In this document: positions 35,285 to 42,868 of the stretch, piece after piece | Layout: every line of letters begins with the position of its first letter | Position numbering within the stretch: position 1 is the stretch's first letter | From: SIG710 sp045596925 | GTDB lineage: Bacteria > Bacillota > Clostridia > Oscillospirales > CAG-272 | Assembly (NCBI GenBank): GCA_045596925.1 | Contig: JAZODH010000012.1 | Coordinates: 1 to 42,989, forward strand | Length of the DNA: 42,989 nucleotides | Direction: 5' to 3' | The notes under the pieces: generated by a model | Database searches by the model: none | Told to the model about the DNA's origin: nothing | The model's input: the letters and a program-made list of their open reading frames with translations, nothing else | Position numbers and translations under genes: made by a program

Positions 35285-35351
35285 GGACGACCGATGGTCG
35301 TCCCCTACAAGAGAGCGTTCGCTTTGCATAAACCCGTAGGGCGGGTTTTGG
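35285..35351. repeat. REP-like palindromes after element B
   Basis: GGACGACC-GAT-GGTCGTCC (35285-35303) is shared with the region after element C. A second hairpin, AACCC...GGGTT near 35333-35350, is unique to this copy. The remainder of the gene-free stretch up to 35490 shows no further structure that I can support. Confidence 0.6.
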
Positions 35352-35495
35352 TTATTTTTGGCAAAAAAGAAGGTCAGAAATAGTTTCAAGTGCAACGAAC
35401 AATGGTGGTTATGCACAAAGGGGTTCGGCTGATTTGCAACAATATGCCGAAATTCCAAATATATCACGCTTCGACATAATTTGTTAACAAAATGA

Positions 35496-35504
35496 TGGTA
35501 TAAT
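35496..35504 (+). promoter_or_regulatory. Extended -10 promoter of solute-binding copy 2
   Basis: TGGTATAAT is an extended -10 element about 90 bases before ATG 35594; no good -35 is seen. The leader contains GCAGTG/CACTGC arms that can fold. It bears no likeness to the promoter of copy 1. Confidence 0.65.
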
Positions 35505-35593
35505 TTCCCCGTAAGAAACGATGCAGTGGGCGTACTGTCGCTATTTTGCGGTCGTTTCACTGCTAAACCCCAATAAAAAAGGAGAAAACTATT

Positions 35594-37117
35594 ATGGCAA
35601 AGAAACTTTTGGCTCTGTTGCTGGCTGCTCTTATGCTTGTTTCTATTGTTGCCTGCGGCGGCAACGGTGACAAGGATGACAACAATAGCAACGATGCGAC
35701 CGACAACGGCGAGACAACGGAAGATCCCATCGCCGACTTCCTTGAGACCTACGATCCCAGGGAGACTGCTGAAACCCCTCCGCCCGAACAGGATTTGGAA
35801 TATGATTTCGGCGGTCACGAGTTCAAGTTCCTCAACTCCGCGCCCGTCTACTCCATGTACATCTACCTTGCGCCCGACGCAACGGGTGACGTACTTGACG
35901 AGGCTTGCGTTCTTCGTAACGTCATGGCTCAGGAGAAGTTCAACATCACAATCACCGAGGAAACTCAGCCCTACACAGAGATCGCTGCATATGCGCAGAC
36001 TCTTATCCAGTCCGGAGAAGACGTTTATGACGCTATGTACATCGGCTGTCAGGAACTGACTCCTCTCGTATCCGAGAGTATGTTCGTGGACCTTCTTGAG
36101 GTTCCCGAGCTGAATATCGACAAGATCTGGTGGGACCAGCCTCTCGTTAAGAGAAATATCGTTGCTGACAGACTGTTCTATGCAACCTCCGACCTCAGCC
36201 TTATGGCATTCGAGGGTGTATGGGCTATGTACTTCAGCGAGGGTATGATGAACGAGCTTGGCCTCGACTTCCCCTACCAGCTTGTTATGGACGGCAAGTG
36301 GACACAGGAGAGACTCAACGAGTACACAAAGGAAGCTGCTAACCTCAACGGTGACCAGTCCTTTACATACGACGTAAACGGCGCTGCTACCTACGGTGAG
36401 GTTACAATGACAGGCGTTGAGAGATACCGTCTTTACGGCTTCAATACCGAGTACGTTGCAAGAGATGAGAATGACAGATACCAGTTCACAGCTCATAAAG
36501 ACGACAGATTCAAGACGTGCTGGGAGACCATCATCAGCTACTTCGGCGCAGGTGACGGTAGATTTATGTACGGTAACTCCACTGACCTGGCAGAGGACGG
36601 TTACTTCCAGGTATTCATCGACGACCGCGCACTGTTCCTCTCTGCAGAGCTTAAGGGTTGTACCATGCTCCGCGAGTGGGAGGGTACGTTCGGTCTGATC
36701 CCTCAGCCTAAGTTCAACGAAGAGCAGGAATCCTACGAGTCTACAGTATTCATCAATGTTCTTTCCTTCTGTATCCCCACAACAAATACAGAGCTTTCGA
36801 GAACAGGTATCATCGTTGACTACCTTACATACGAGAGCTATGTAAATCTTCTTCCCAGATACTACGATATCCACGTAGGTCTGAAGGCTCTTTCCCGTGA
36901 TGAGTCCAAGCAGTCTCTGGAGATCATCCGTAACACAAGAGGTATTGAGATCTCAATTCCTTTCAAGTGGACATCTGACCTCTCTACTGCGCTTTGCAAC
37001 CTTGCAAAGAAGGGTAGCCTGGAGATCGCTTCTACCATCGAAACATATCAGGAAGCTTGTATCGCCGCTATCGACAAGACATACGAGGAGTATCCTACAC
37101 ACGGAAAGCAGGGCTGA
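35594..37117 (+). CDS. Extracellular solute-binding lipoprotein, tandem copy 2
   Basis: Encodes 507 residues, as copy 1; ATG 35594 follows AAAGGAG. The signal peptide ends at Cys21 in IVACGG. Long stretches equal copy 1, for example VPELNIDKIWWDQPL and AEDGYFQVFIDDRALFLSAE, with most differences near the N-terminal linker and at third codon positions. The coding sequence from about 36120 onwards prefers AGA, ACA, GCT and GTT more than copy 1 does, a pattern often seen in strongly expressed genes. Ligand unknown; no transporter partner in the window. Copy 1 and copy 2 have separate promoters and terminators. Confidence 0.86.
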   Translation: MAKKLLALLLAALMLVSIVACGGNGDKDDNNSNDATDNGETTEDPIADFLETYDPRETAETPPPEQDLEYDFGGHEFKFLNSAPVYSMYIYLAPDATGDVLDEACVLRNVMAQEKFNITITEETQPYTEIAAYAQTLIQSGEDVYDAMYIGCQELTPLVSESMFVDLLEVPELNIDKIWWDQPLVKRNIVADRLFYATSDLSLMAFEGVWAMYFSEGMMNELGLDFPYQLVMDGKWTQERLNEYTKEAANLNGDQSFTYDVNGAATYGEVTMTGVERYRLYGFNTEYVARDENDRYQFTAHKDDRFKTCWETIISYFGAGDGRFMYGNSTDLAEDGYFQVFIDDRALFLSAELKGCTMLREWEGTFGLIPQPKFNEEQESYESTVFINVLSFCIPTTNTELSRTGIIVDYLTYESYVNLLPRYYDIHVGLKALSRDESKQSLEIIRNTRGIEISIPFKWTSDLSTALCNLAKKGSLEIASTIETYQEACIAAIDKTYEEYPTHGKQG

Positions 37118-37136
37118 TAATAAAGCCTGAATAATA

Positions 37137-37162
37137 AAACCCGCCCGCAAGGGCGGGTTTTT
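37137..37162 (+). terminator. Terminator after solute-binding copy 2
   Basis: AAACCCGCCC-GCAA-GGGCGGGTTT followed by TT, 20 bases after the stop. Confidence 0.9.
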
Positions 37163-37178
37163 GTCTTGTCTTACGTAA

Positions 37179-37391
37179 GGCTCCCTCCGGGAGGTAGCGA
37201 AGCGGCACGAGGGGGTTGAATGACACCATAGTATGGTGTCAGATCCCGAGCGTGACCGACTCGCAGGGAGACGCTGGCACCGTAGGAGACTGAGGGAGAG
37301 CGCGTTGACATAAGGACTATAAAAGTCTTACGTTACGCAGGCTCCTTCCGTCTTTTGCTGTGCAAAATCCACCTCCCTCCCGGAGGGAGGC
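37179..37391. repeat. Short inverted-repeat element, copy C (213 bp)
   Basis: Same ends, length and internal palindrome (37221-37241) as copy B, with four base differences by eye. The match continues on both sides: TTACGTAA before it and the GGACGACC palindrome (37396-37414) up to AGAGAGCG near 37426. Confidence 0.86.
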
Positions 37392-37445
37392 TAACGGACG
37401 ACCGATGGTCGTCCCCTACAAGAGAGCGATCAATATACACGTATT

Positions 37446-37520
37446 CGGTAGGGGAGGGGCTTGCTCCCCCCGCGCACCCGCGATCTTTTTACGGCGGGAG
37501 TAACCCCCCGCCCTACGGGG
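37446..37520. repeat. G/C-rich branched inverted repeat
   Basis: Outer arms GTAGGG (37448-37453) and CCCTAC (37511-37516) enclose two hairpins, GGGAGGGGCTTGCTCCCC and GGCGGGAGTAACCCCCCGCC. No open frame. It resembles short intergenic repeat families; family not identified. The rest of the stretch to 37593 shows nothing further. Confidence 0.55.
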
Positions 37521-37593
37521 TGATTCGTTCGTTTAATCTAAACCCGGTAGGGATCGACGTCCTCGGCGACCCGTTTATGCAGAAAAAAGCGAT

Positions 37594-38718
37594 TTAAAAA
37601 ACCAACTCCTTAACTGCGCGGTAAAGCGCGTCTGTCTCGCTTTCACGATTGAATATGCCAAAGCTGACTCTTACAGCACCGTCCTCGGGCGTTCCCAGGG
37701 CGCTGTGTCCCAGAGGACAGCAATGAAAACCGCTTCGGGTGCAGATGCCGTTTCGATCAAGATGCTCGGAAACTTGATCGGAGGGCACACCGTTCACAGT
37801 AAAAAGTAGGGTCGATCCTTGATGCTTGGGCGCGTAGACCTTGACACCTTTGATAGACGAGAGCCTGTCGAGGGTGAGAATGAAAAGATGAGTTGTGTGT
37901 CTTTTTATTTCGTCCGTTCCTACAGAGCGGACGAATTTTATTCCTTCACCAAGGGCAGCTATGGCAGGGGTCGGGAGGGTCCCCGCCTCAAGCCTCTCGG
38001 GGAGCTGATCGGGCATCTGCGCTTCAAGAGAATTGACTCCGCTTCCGCCCTCAATTATAGGCTCGGGCATGGGCAGTCCTTCACGCAAGACGAGAAGCCC
38101 GCAGCCTTGAATACCCATCAGTCCCTTGTGGGCGGGAGCGCAGAGTATATCGATCCCCATTTTTGCCATGTCAATTTCCTCGTGCCCTGCCGACTGCGCT
38201 CCGTCGACAATGAACATCATTCCCCGCGCTCGGCACAGCGCTCCTATTTTTTCGACGGGCAGGGTCAAAGAGCAGATGTTCGAGGTTTGATTCGCTATGA
38301 CCGCCCGTGTGTTTGGGCGTATCAGCTTTTCCATCTGCTCGGTAACATCGGGCGCTGTGGCGTCGAACACGCTGAACCTGATAAGTCCGCAATCCGCCAT
38401 TGCGCGAATTGGACGGTAGACCGAATTGTGCTCGAAATTGCTGATTATCACGTGGTCTCCCGGGCGTAAGATCCCTTTCAGCGCCATATTCAGCGCATAA
38501 GTGTCGTTCAGCGTGAAGACCACGTTTTCCGAATTTCCGCACCCAAGAAAATCAGCTGTCTGCTCCCGTACTTCGTATATCTTCTCGCCTGCGGCGTTTG
38601 ACAGGCGGTGCGACCCTCTGCCGGGATTCCCACAGTAGGTCGACAGGCATCTCTGCACTTCGCGAAGGACCTGCGGAGGCTTTGGAAAGGTGGTGGCGGC
38701 GTTGTCAAAATAGATCAT
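37594..38718 (-). CDS. Cysteine-desulfurase-family aminotransferase class V
   Basis: Encodes 374 residues; ATG 38718 overlaps the preceding gene's stop by ATGA. YFDNAATTFPKPP opens the fold-type I PLP enzyme. His97 in EHNS, VDGAQSAGH and the PLP-binding Lys198 in PAHKGLMG follow. The mobile-loop cysteine is in RSGFHCCP (Cys333, with Cys334 adjacent). This is the group of cysteine desulfurase-like enzymes (TIGR01977 type) often seen beside DUF3343 proteins and linked to sulfur or selenium mobilisation. The double Cys is worth noting. A scaffold such as NifU or a tRNA thiolase is not in the window, so the acceptor is unknown. Confidence 0.88.
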   Translation of the reverse strand: MIYFDNAATTFPKPPQVLREVQRCLSTYCGNPGRGSHRLSNAAGEKIYEVREQTADFLGCGNSENVVFTLNDTYALNMALKGILRPGDHVIISNFEHNSVYRPIRAMADCGLIRFSVFDATAPDVTEQMEKLIRPNTRAVIANQTSNICSLTLPVEKIGALCRARGMMFIVDGAQSAGHEEIDMAKMGIDILCAPAHKGLMGIQGCGLLVLREGLPMPEPIIEGGSGVNSLEAQMPDQLPERLEAGTLPTPAIAALGEGIKFVRSVGTDEIKRHTTHLFILTLDRLSSIKGVKVYAPKHQGSTLLFTVNGVPSDQVSEHLDRNGICTRSGFHCCPLGHSALGTPEDGAVRVSFGIFNRESETDALYRAVKELVF

Positions 38719-38954
38719 ATGGGTGCGTCTCCGCTGTAATAGTCCCGGACAGCGACTCTGTTTTGTTCAAGTACTGCCTTTACCTGAGAAAGCATGCTGC
38801 AGGGAAATTCCACTCCGTAGCCGCAACCGCGCTTGCCATCCTTTGAGGTGGTGGCTGCCACCGTGCAGGGAATTGAAGCGCGGGTCAGTATATGCTGAGC
38901 CTTTATTGCCCGTGTCTGCGAGCCCAGGGAGGCAGTGCAATTCTGATAATACAT
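38715..38954 (-). CDS. DUF3343 family, putative Se/S carrier-like protein
   Basis: Encodes 79 residues or fewer; ATG 38954 follows GGAG, and a longer frame from 39008 runs through a hairpin and is rejected. The pattern RAIKAQHILTRASIPCTV and GCGYGVEFPC is typical of the short DUF3343 proteins, whose conserved cysteines are thought to carry sulfur or selenium. It is translationally coupled (ATGA) to the cysteine-desulfurase-family gene, which supports a donor-carrier pair. Function has not been shown for this family to my knowledge. Confidence 0.85.
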   Translation of the reverse strand: MYYQNCTASLGSQTRAIKAQHILTRASIPCTVAATTSKDGKRGCGYGVEFPCSMLSQVKAVLEQNRVAVRDYYSGDAPI

Positions 38955-38983
38955 ATTGTCTCCGTTCTGCCGCTCAGCCGTGC

Positions 38984-39005
38984 TAAAATAAAACCGCATC
39001 TGCGG
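38984..39005 (-). terminator. Possible weak terminator or attenuator
   Basis: On the minus strand CCGCA-GA-TGCGG is followed by TTTTATTTT, lying between the pseudouridine synthase and the DUF3343 gene. The stem is only five pairs. No separate promoter for the DUF3343 gene is obvious. Confidence 0.4.
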
Positions 39006-39010
39006 CATTT

Positions 39011-39047
39011 AAAAATAGATTCAGAGGAGCGATTTTGCGCTCCTCTG
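39011..39047 (-). terminator. Terminator after the pseudouridine synthase gene
   Basis: Arms CAGAGGAGCG and CGCTCCTCTG (39022-39031, 39038-39047) with loop ATTTTG; on the minus strand it is followed, after five bases, by ATTTTT. It begins four bases beyond the stop. Confidence 0.65.
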
Positions 39048-39051
39048 TTAA

Positions 39052-39780
39052 CTATTTTATGCTTTTTCTGGTCTTTTCGTTCAGGGCGCGGCTCAGCGTT
39101 TCCTCCCCGAAAAGACTCCATGGAAAGGTTGACGGGTCGGGCAGAGACGTCAGGTCAAAGGTGGCATTTGAACCTGCTTTTACCGACAGACGTACGGCGC
39201 AAAGGGCAATGTTATTTGAAGTCTCGCGGCAGAAGCGTCCTCCGTATTTGCCGTCTCCCGCAAGCGGAAGCGCGCGACTTGAAAACTGCGCTCTGATCTG
39301 GTGGGTACGCCCTGTGTAAAGCCTTATTTTGACCAGGGTAAGGGGCTGACCTTCTTGTTCGGTCTCCGCTATGACCCTATATTCAAGTGACGCTTCACGC
39401 ACTCCCGTTCTCTTTCTGTCCACCACGAAGGTCTTGCCTGCCCGCGAGTCACGAAACAGCAGATCGACCAGGGTGTCGGAATGCTTTTCGGGGCGTCCGC
39501 AGAGGACGGAGAGGTATTCTTTTTCGGTTATGGTTTTGTCGGAAAGTGCGCCCGACAGCCTGCCCGTAAAGTCCTCGCGCTTTGAAAATACCATGACACC
39601 CGAAACATTTCGGTCAAGGCGGTGGACAATACCTACGTAATCAGGCTCGCCCTTTTGACGGCGGTATTCGGACAGTATCCTTACCATGTTCTCACTTGAG
39701 CGCCCGTCGTCCTGGGAAAGTACACCCGAGGGCTTGACGCAGACGATCAAATATTTATTTTCAAATAGTATTTGGATCAT
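39052..39780 (-). CDS. RluA-family pseudouridine synthase
   Basis: Encodes 242 residues from ATG 39780 with GGAG upstream. The catalytic motif VHRLDRNVSGVMVF (His-Arg-Leu-Asp, Asp being the nucleophile) and the later RLYTGRTHQIRAQFSSR place it in the RluA family. There is no N-terminal S4 domain, so it is the short form similar to RluA or YlyB relatives of unknown target in 23S rRNA or tRNA. It is transcribed from a minus-strand promoter with TATAAT at 39813-39818 and ends at the terminator near 39047. Confidence 0.93.
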   Translation of the reverse strand: MIQILFENKYLIVCVKPSGVLSQDDGRSSENMVRILSEYRRQKGEPDYVGIVHRLDRNVSGVMVFSKREDFTGRLSGALSDKTITEKEYLSVLCGRPEKHSDTLVDLLFRDSRAGKTFVVDRKRTGVREASLEYRVIAETEQEGQPLTLVKIRLYTGRTHQIRAQFSSRALPLAGDGKYGGRFCRETSNNIALCAVRLSVKAGSNATFDLTSLPDPSTFPWSLFGEETLSRALNEKTRKSIK

Positions 39781-39812
39781 ATTTTTCTCCCGAGGGTGTA
39801 ATCTTTGACAAT

Positions 39813-39818
39813 ATTATA
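39813..39818 (-). promoter_or_regulatory. -10 box of the pseudouridine synthase gene
   Basis: Minus-strand TATAAT about 33 bases before ATG 39780; -35 region (around TGACTT) is weak. Confidence 0.55.
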
Positions 39819-39878
39819 CATCTTTTTTTGTGAAAAGTCATGTTTTTGGGAAAAATATTTCTAAATTTAAGTAAAAAC

Positions 39879-39907
39879 TTGACTTTTGGCGTATTATATA
39901 TTAAAAT
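39879..39907 (+). promoter_or_regulatory. Promoter of the sugar isomerase/epimerase-like gene
   Basis: TTGACT (39879-39884), 17 bases, TAAAAT (39902-39907), about 43 bases before ATG 39950. Confidence 0.72.
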
Positions 39908-39949
39908 TATGGTAGAAATTTCCCGCGCGGCGGGTTTTGGAGGATAAAC

Positions 39950-40726
39950 ATGAAAGAATTAGGATTACAGCTTTACTCCATTCGCTCAAAAATGGAGACA
40001 GAGGAAGACTTCCGCGTTGCAATGAAGACCATTGCCGACATGGGCTACAAGGATCTGCACACCGCGGGCATGCCTACCTTTGACACCAAGACGTTCATCG
40101 ATGTTATCAAGGAAAACGGTATGAGAATCTGCGGTACTCACTACAACTGGGACAAGATTCAGAATGACGTTCAGGGTACTATTGATCTTCACCGCCTGTG
40201 GGAGACTACGAACATAGGTATCGGCGGTTACTTCTCGGGACTTGAATATGATGTCGTTAAGGCATTCATCAAGAAGTTCAACGAGATGGCGGCCATCTAT
40301 GCAAAGGAAGGCTTCAAGCTGACCTATCACAATCACGCTTGGGAATTCAAGCGCATTGAGGGACACGGCAAGCTCACAATGTGGGATATGCTGGTTGAAG
40401 AACTTGATCCCGAAAACACGTCCTTTGTTCTCGATACCTGCTGGGTACAGGCAGGCTGCGGCGACGTTCGCCATTGGATCGAGAAGCTGGCAGGCAGAAT
40501 CGATATTCTGCACCTCAAGGACTGCTACCCCGTAACCGAACCTACCTCAAAGAAGACCCTTACCACCATGACAGAGGTCGGCAACGGTGGAATCTACTGG
40601 GACGGCGTGATCGAGATTGCTCGCAAAACAGGCGTTAAGGCTTATGTCGTTGAGCAGGATACCTGCCCCGGCGATCCCTTCGATTCGGTAAAGATCAGCG
40701 CAGATTACTTAAAGAAATATCTTTGA
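39950..40726 (+). CDS. Sugar phosphate isomerase/epimerase-like TIM-barrel protein
   Basis: Encodes 258 residues after TTGGAGGA. The start LGLQLYSIRSKMETEEDF and the metal-binding strands TYHNHAWEF, LDTCWVQAGCGD and LHLKDC, ending in VVEQD, are those of the AP-endonuclease-2/xylose-isomerase-like family (IolE, IolI, UlaE and many uncharacterised members). The substrate cannot be told from sequence; inositol- or sugar-phosphate-derived ketoses are usual. Transcribed alone and ends in a strong terminator. The codon choice is close to that of solute-binding copy 2, which suggests good expression. Confidence 0.88.
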   Translation: MKELGLQLYSIRSKMETEEDFRVAMKTIADMGYKDLHTAGMPTFDTKTFIDVIKENGMRICGTHYNWDKIQNDVQGTIDLHRLWETTNIGIGGYFSGLEYDVVKAFIKKFNEMAAIYAKEGFKLTYHNHAWEFKRIEGHGKLTMWDMLVEELDPENTSFVLDTCWVQAGCGDVRHWIEKLAGRIDILHLKDCYPVTEPTSKKTLTTMTEVGNGGIYWDGVIEIARKTGVKAYVVEQDTCPGDPFDSVKISADYLKKYL

Positions 40727-40730
40727 TAAT

Positions 40731-40765
40731 AAAAAAAGACGATGGCTCAGCCATCGTCTTTTTTT
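40731..40765. terminator. Bidirectional terminator
   Basis: AAAAAAAGACGATGGC-TCA-GCCATCGTCTTTTTTT, serving the isomerase gene (plus) and the convergent gpsA gene (minus). Confidence 0.93.
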
Positions 40766-41756
40766 ATTCGTGCTTCAATTCCCGTCCCATAAGCATGGGA
40801 AGAACCTGTGAAACTGGAAGCTCGCCTGTGACCACGCTGTAAACGGCCTCGCAGATGGGAAGCTCAACGCCCACCGAGCGTGAAAGGTCAATGGCGGCGG
40901 GCAGGGCGTTAAGTCCTTCGACCACCATTCCTACCTCGTTCATAGCATCTTTGGCACTGTAGCCTCGGCCTATGAGAAAGCCTGCGCGATTGTTTCGGCT
41001 GTGCTGGCTGGTGCAGGTGACAACTAAGTCGCCGATGCCTGCAAGACCGCTAAAGGTCTCGAATTTGCAGCCCATTTTCAAGCCGAGACGGGTGATCTCG
41101 GCAATTCCGCGGGTGATGATAGCCGCTTTTGCGTTGTCGCCGTAGCCCAGACCGTTTGAAATACCGGCGGCCAATGCGATAATATTCTTCAACGCGCCCG
41201 AAAGCTCGATACCCTTGATGTCGTCGTTTGTGTAGACGCGGATAAAATCGTTTGAGAAAACCTGTTGGACAAAGGTCGCCGCTTCCTCGTCATGGCTTGC
41301 CGCAACTATGGTGGTGGGGAGCTTCAAAGCCACCTCCTCGGCGTGAGTGGGACCCGAGAGAGCAACCAGTCGGCATCGTCCAGCTCCCACCTCGCGGTCG
41401 ATGACCTCTGTGAGAGTCATGTGAGTTCCTTCTTCAAGTCCCTTTGCTACGTCCGCTATTATGGTGCCGTCGGGGATAAACTCGGCGGCCCTTCTTGCGG
41501 TCTCGGCCACGAATGGAGAGGGCACGGCGAATACCAGAAGATCGGTTCCCGTGCAGGCGGTGCTCATGTCGAGCGTGAACTTGACCTGAGGCGGAATCTT
41601 CATTCCGGGAAGATTTTTATGAGATCTTATTCCTGAAAGCAAGTGAATTTCCTCGGCGATGGCCGACCACACGGTGACGTCGTGGCCGTTTGCGGCAAGT
41701 GCGGCAGCCAAAGCTACGCCCCACGTTCCCGCACCGAGAACAGATATGTTTGACAT
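40764..41756 (-). CDS. gpsA: Glycerol-3-phosphate dehydrogenase, NAD(P)H-dependent
   Basis: Encodes 330 residues; ATG 41756 follows AAGGA, and the frame upstream to 41786 has no ribosome site. The Rossmann motif GAGTWGVALA is at the N terminus, and VALSGPTHAEEVA, LSGALKNIIALAAGI (with the active-site Lys) and FSGLAGIGDLVVTC are the family's core motifs. It makes sn-glycerol 3-phosphate from dihydroxyacetone phosphate for membrane lipids. Often it stands beside der and plsY; here it is alone between a terminator and its own promoter. Confidence 0.97.
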   Translation of the reverse strand: MSNISVLGAGTWGVALAAALAANGHDVTVWSAIAEEIHLLSGIRSHKNLPGMKIPPQVKFTLDMSTACTGTDLLVFAVPSPFVAETARRAAEFIPDGTIIADVAKGLEEGTHMTLTEVIDREVGAGRCRLVALSGPTHAEEVALKLPTTIVAASHDEEAATFVQQVFSNDFIRVYTNDDIKGIELSGALKNIIALAAGISNGLGYGDNAKAAIITRGIAEITRLGLKMGCKFETFSGLAGIGDLVVTCTSQHSRNNRAGFLIGRGYSAKDAMNEVGMVVEGLNALPAAIDLSRSVGVELPICEAVYSVVTGELPVSQVLPMLMGRELKHE

Positions 41757-41808
41757 TGCAGTCCTTCCTGCCGCGCAGTGCGGCACTTATTTAAAATTAT
41801 ACCTGTAT

Positions 41809-41837
41809 ATTTTACCATAAAGTTTCCGCTTAGTCAA
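41809..41837 (-). promoter_or_regulatory. Sigma-A-type promoter for gpsA
   Basis: Minus-strand TTGACT (41832-41837), 17 bases, TAAAAT (41809-41814). The leader contains a TGCCGC/GCGGCA hairpin just before the gpsA ribosome site. Confidence 0.7.
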
Positions 41838-41848
41838 GGGTAAGGGGG

Positions 41849-42868
41849 TTATCCCCAAAATTCAGCGAGACTGTTTTCCGTGAGTCGGTAGATAAGCGAG
41901 CTGTCAGCGTCGGGCTTTGCGCAGAGCGTTCCCGCCTCATCGGCGGACAGATAGACGGTATAGGTTTCCTCGCTTTCCACGTAACCGCCTGTGGCGCTGT
42001 CGGCTTCAAGCTTTTCTCGGACTGTATATGTCACCTTCAGCGTCACGGGGGAAGCGAAATAAAGCTCGTTGTCCGACTTTGTGTAGAAATAGTCTCCCGA
42101 GGGCTTTATTGCCGCCACCGATTCTGCCAGGCGGTAGAAATCCGCGTAAGAGTAATCGGTGGTCTTGCCGTTTGCGGTCTTTTCCGCTGTGTGGGAGTAG
42201 ACCGCGCCGTTGGGATTTTCGTCGGTCACTTGGTCCTCGTCGTTGTAAAGGAATTCGGTGACAGAGGTGTAAAGCACGCTTCCGTCGCCGTTTTTGAATT
42301 CCACGGCTTTGATACTGTCAGCCTCGGGGGGGTGGGGAAAATCGAGCACGAGAAATTCGGAGGAGGCAAGCATAAAGCTCTCGCAGACTGCGCTTTCCAC
42401 CGTGAAAACGTAGGTTGGATGCTGCTCGCTGCAGAAATAGTATGCACCGATGATGCTGTTGAGATTTCCGATTCGGTAGGTCTCGTCGCCGTTTTTGTCG
42501 GTAACGGTCACCGTTATCTTTGGCTCGTCAAGACCGTACTGTGCAAGGTCCGTGACACCATCGATGCGGTTGGTGCCCGAAACGTCTATCATATTTTGTG
42601 CCAACTGAACTACGATATCCGACTGAATCTTTACATCAGGTGCATCGGAAAGCACCCAGCTGTTGCCGTCCTTTTTGAAAGCGAAGGAGCCGTTTTCGTT
42701 TGTGACGGTAAGAGCTGATACCGAGTCGCCGTCAATGTCCGAGGCGTCGTATATGACCTGCTTCTGTGCGGGTGGCTCATCATCGTCGCAAGAGCGGACG
42801 AGCAGACAGAGGCAGACCAGAACCAAAAGAACCAGGATCATCAGAAGCAGCTTTGGAGTTTTCTTCAT
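41849..42868 (-). CDS. DUF4340 domain protein of a Gld-type ABC system (second copy)
   Basis: Encodes 339 residues; ATG 42868 overlaps the upstream stop (TAATG), with AAGGAG as ribosome site. A strongly hydrophobic helix (about residues 7-24) ends near CLLVRSC, followed by a short acidic part. The repeat SVSALTVTNENGSFAFKKDG and the later YGLDEPKITVTVTD are typical of DUF4340. It is shorter than the copy at 9627-11174 (515 residues) and seems to have fewer repeats. It directly follows a second GldG-like gene. Confidence 0.85.
   Translation of the reverse strand: MKKTPKLLLMILVLLVLVCLCLLVRSCDDDEPPAQKQVIYDASDIDGDSVSALTVTNENGSFAFKKDGNSWVLSDAPDVKIQSDIVVQLAQNMIDVSGTNRIDGVTDLAQYGLDEPKITVTVTDKNGDETYRIGNLNSIIGAYYFCSEQHPTYVFTVESAVCESFMLASSEFLVLDFPHPPEADSIKAVEFKNGDGSVLYTSVTEFLYNDEDQVTDENPNGAVYSHTAEKTANGKTTDYSYADFYRLAESVAAIKPSGDYFYTKSDNELYFASPVTLKVTYTVREKLEADSATGGYVESEETYTVYLSADEAGTLCAKPDADSSLIYRLTENSLAEFWG

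Noticed and set aside
35505..35593. Riboswitch in the leader of solute-binding copy 2
   Set aside because: One short GCAGTG/CACTGC stem does not match any riboswitch class that I recognise, and no terminator or ribosome-site switch is seen.
35222..36874. A 550-codon open frame antisense to solute-binding copy 2 and element B
   Set aside because: It mirrors the codon bias of the real gene, has no ribosome site, crosses the repeat and promoter, and its protein has no recognisable domain.
35068..37391. Possible CRISPR-like array from the repeated sequences
   Set aside because: Only two distant long copies with inverted ends and a gene between them; no short regular repeat-spacer pattern and no cas genes.
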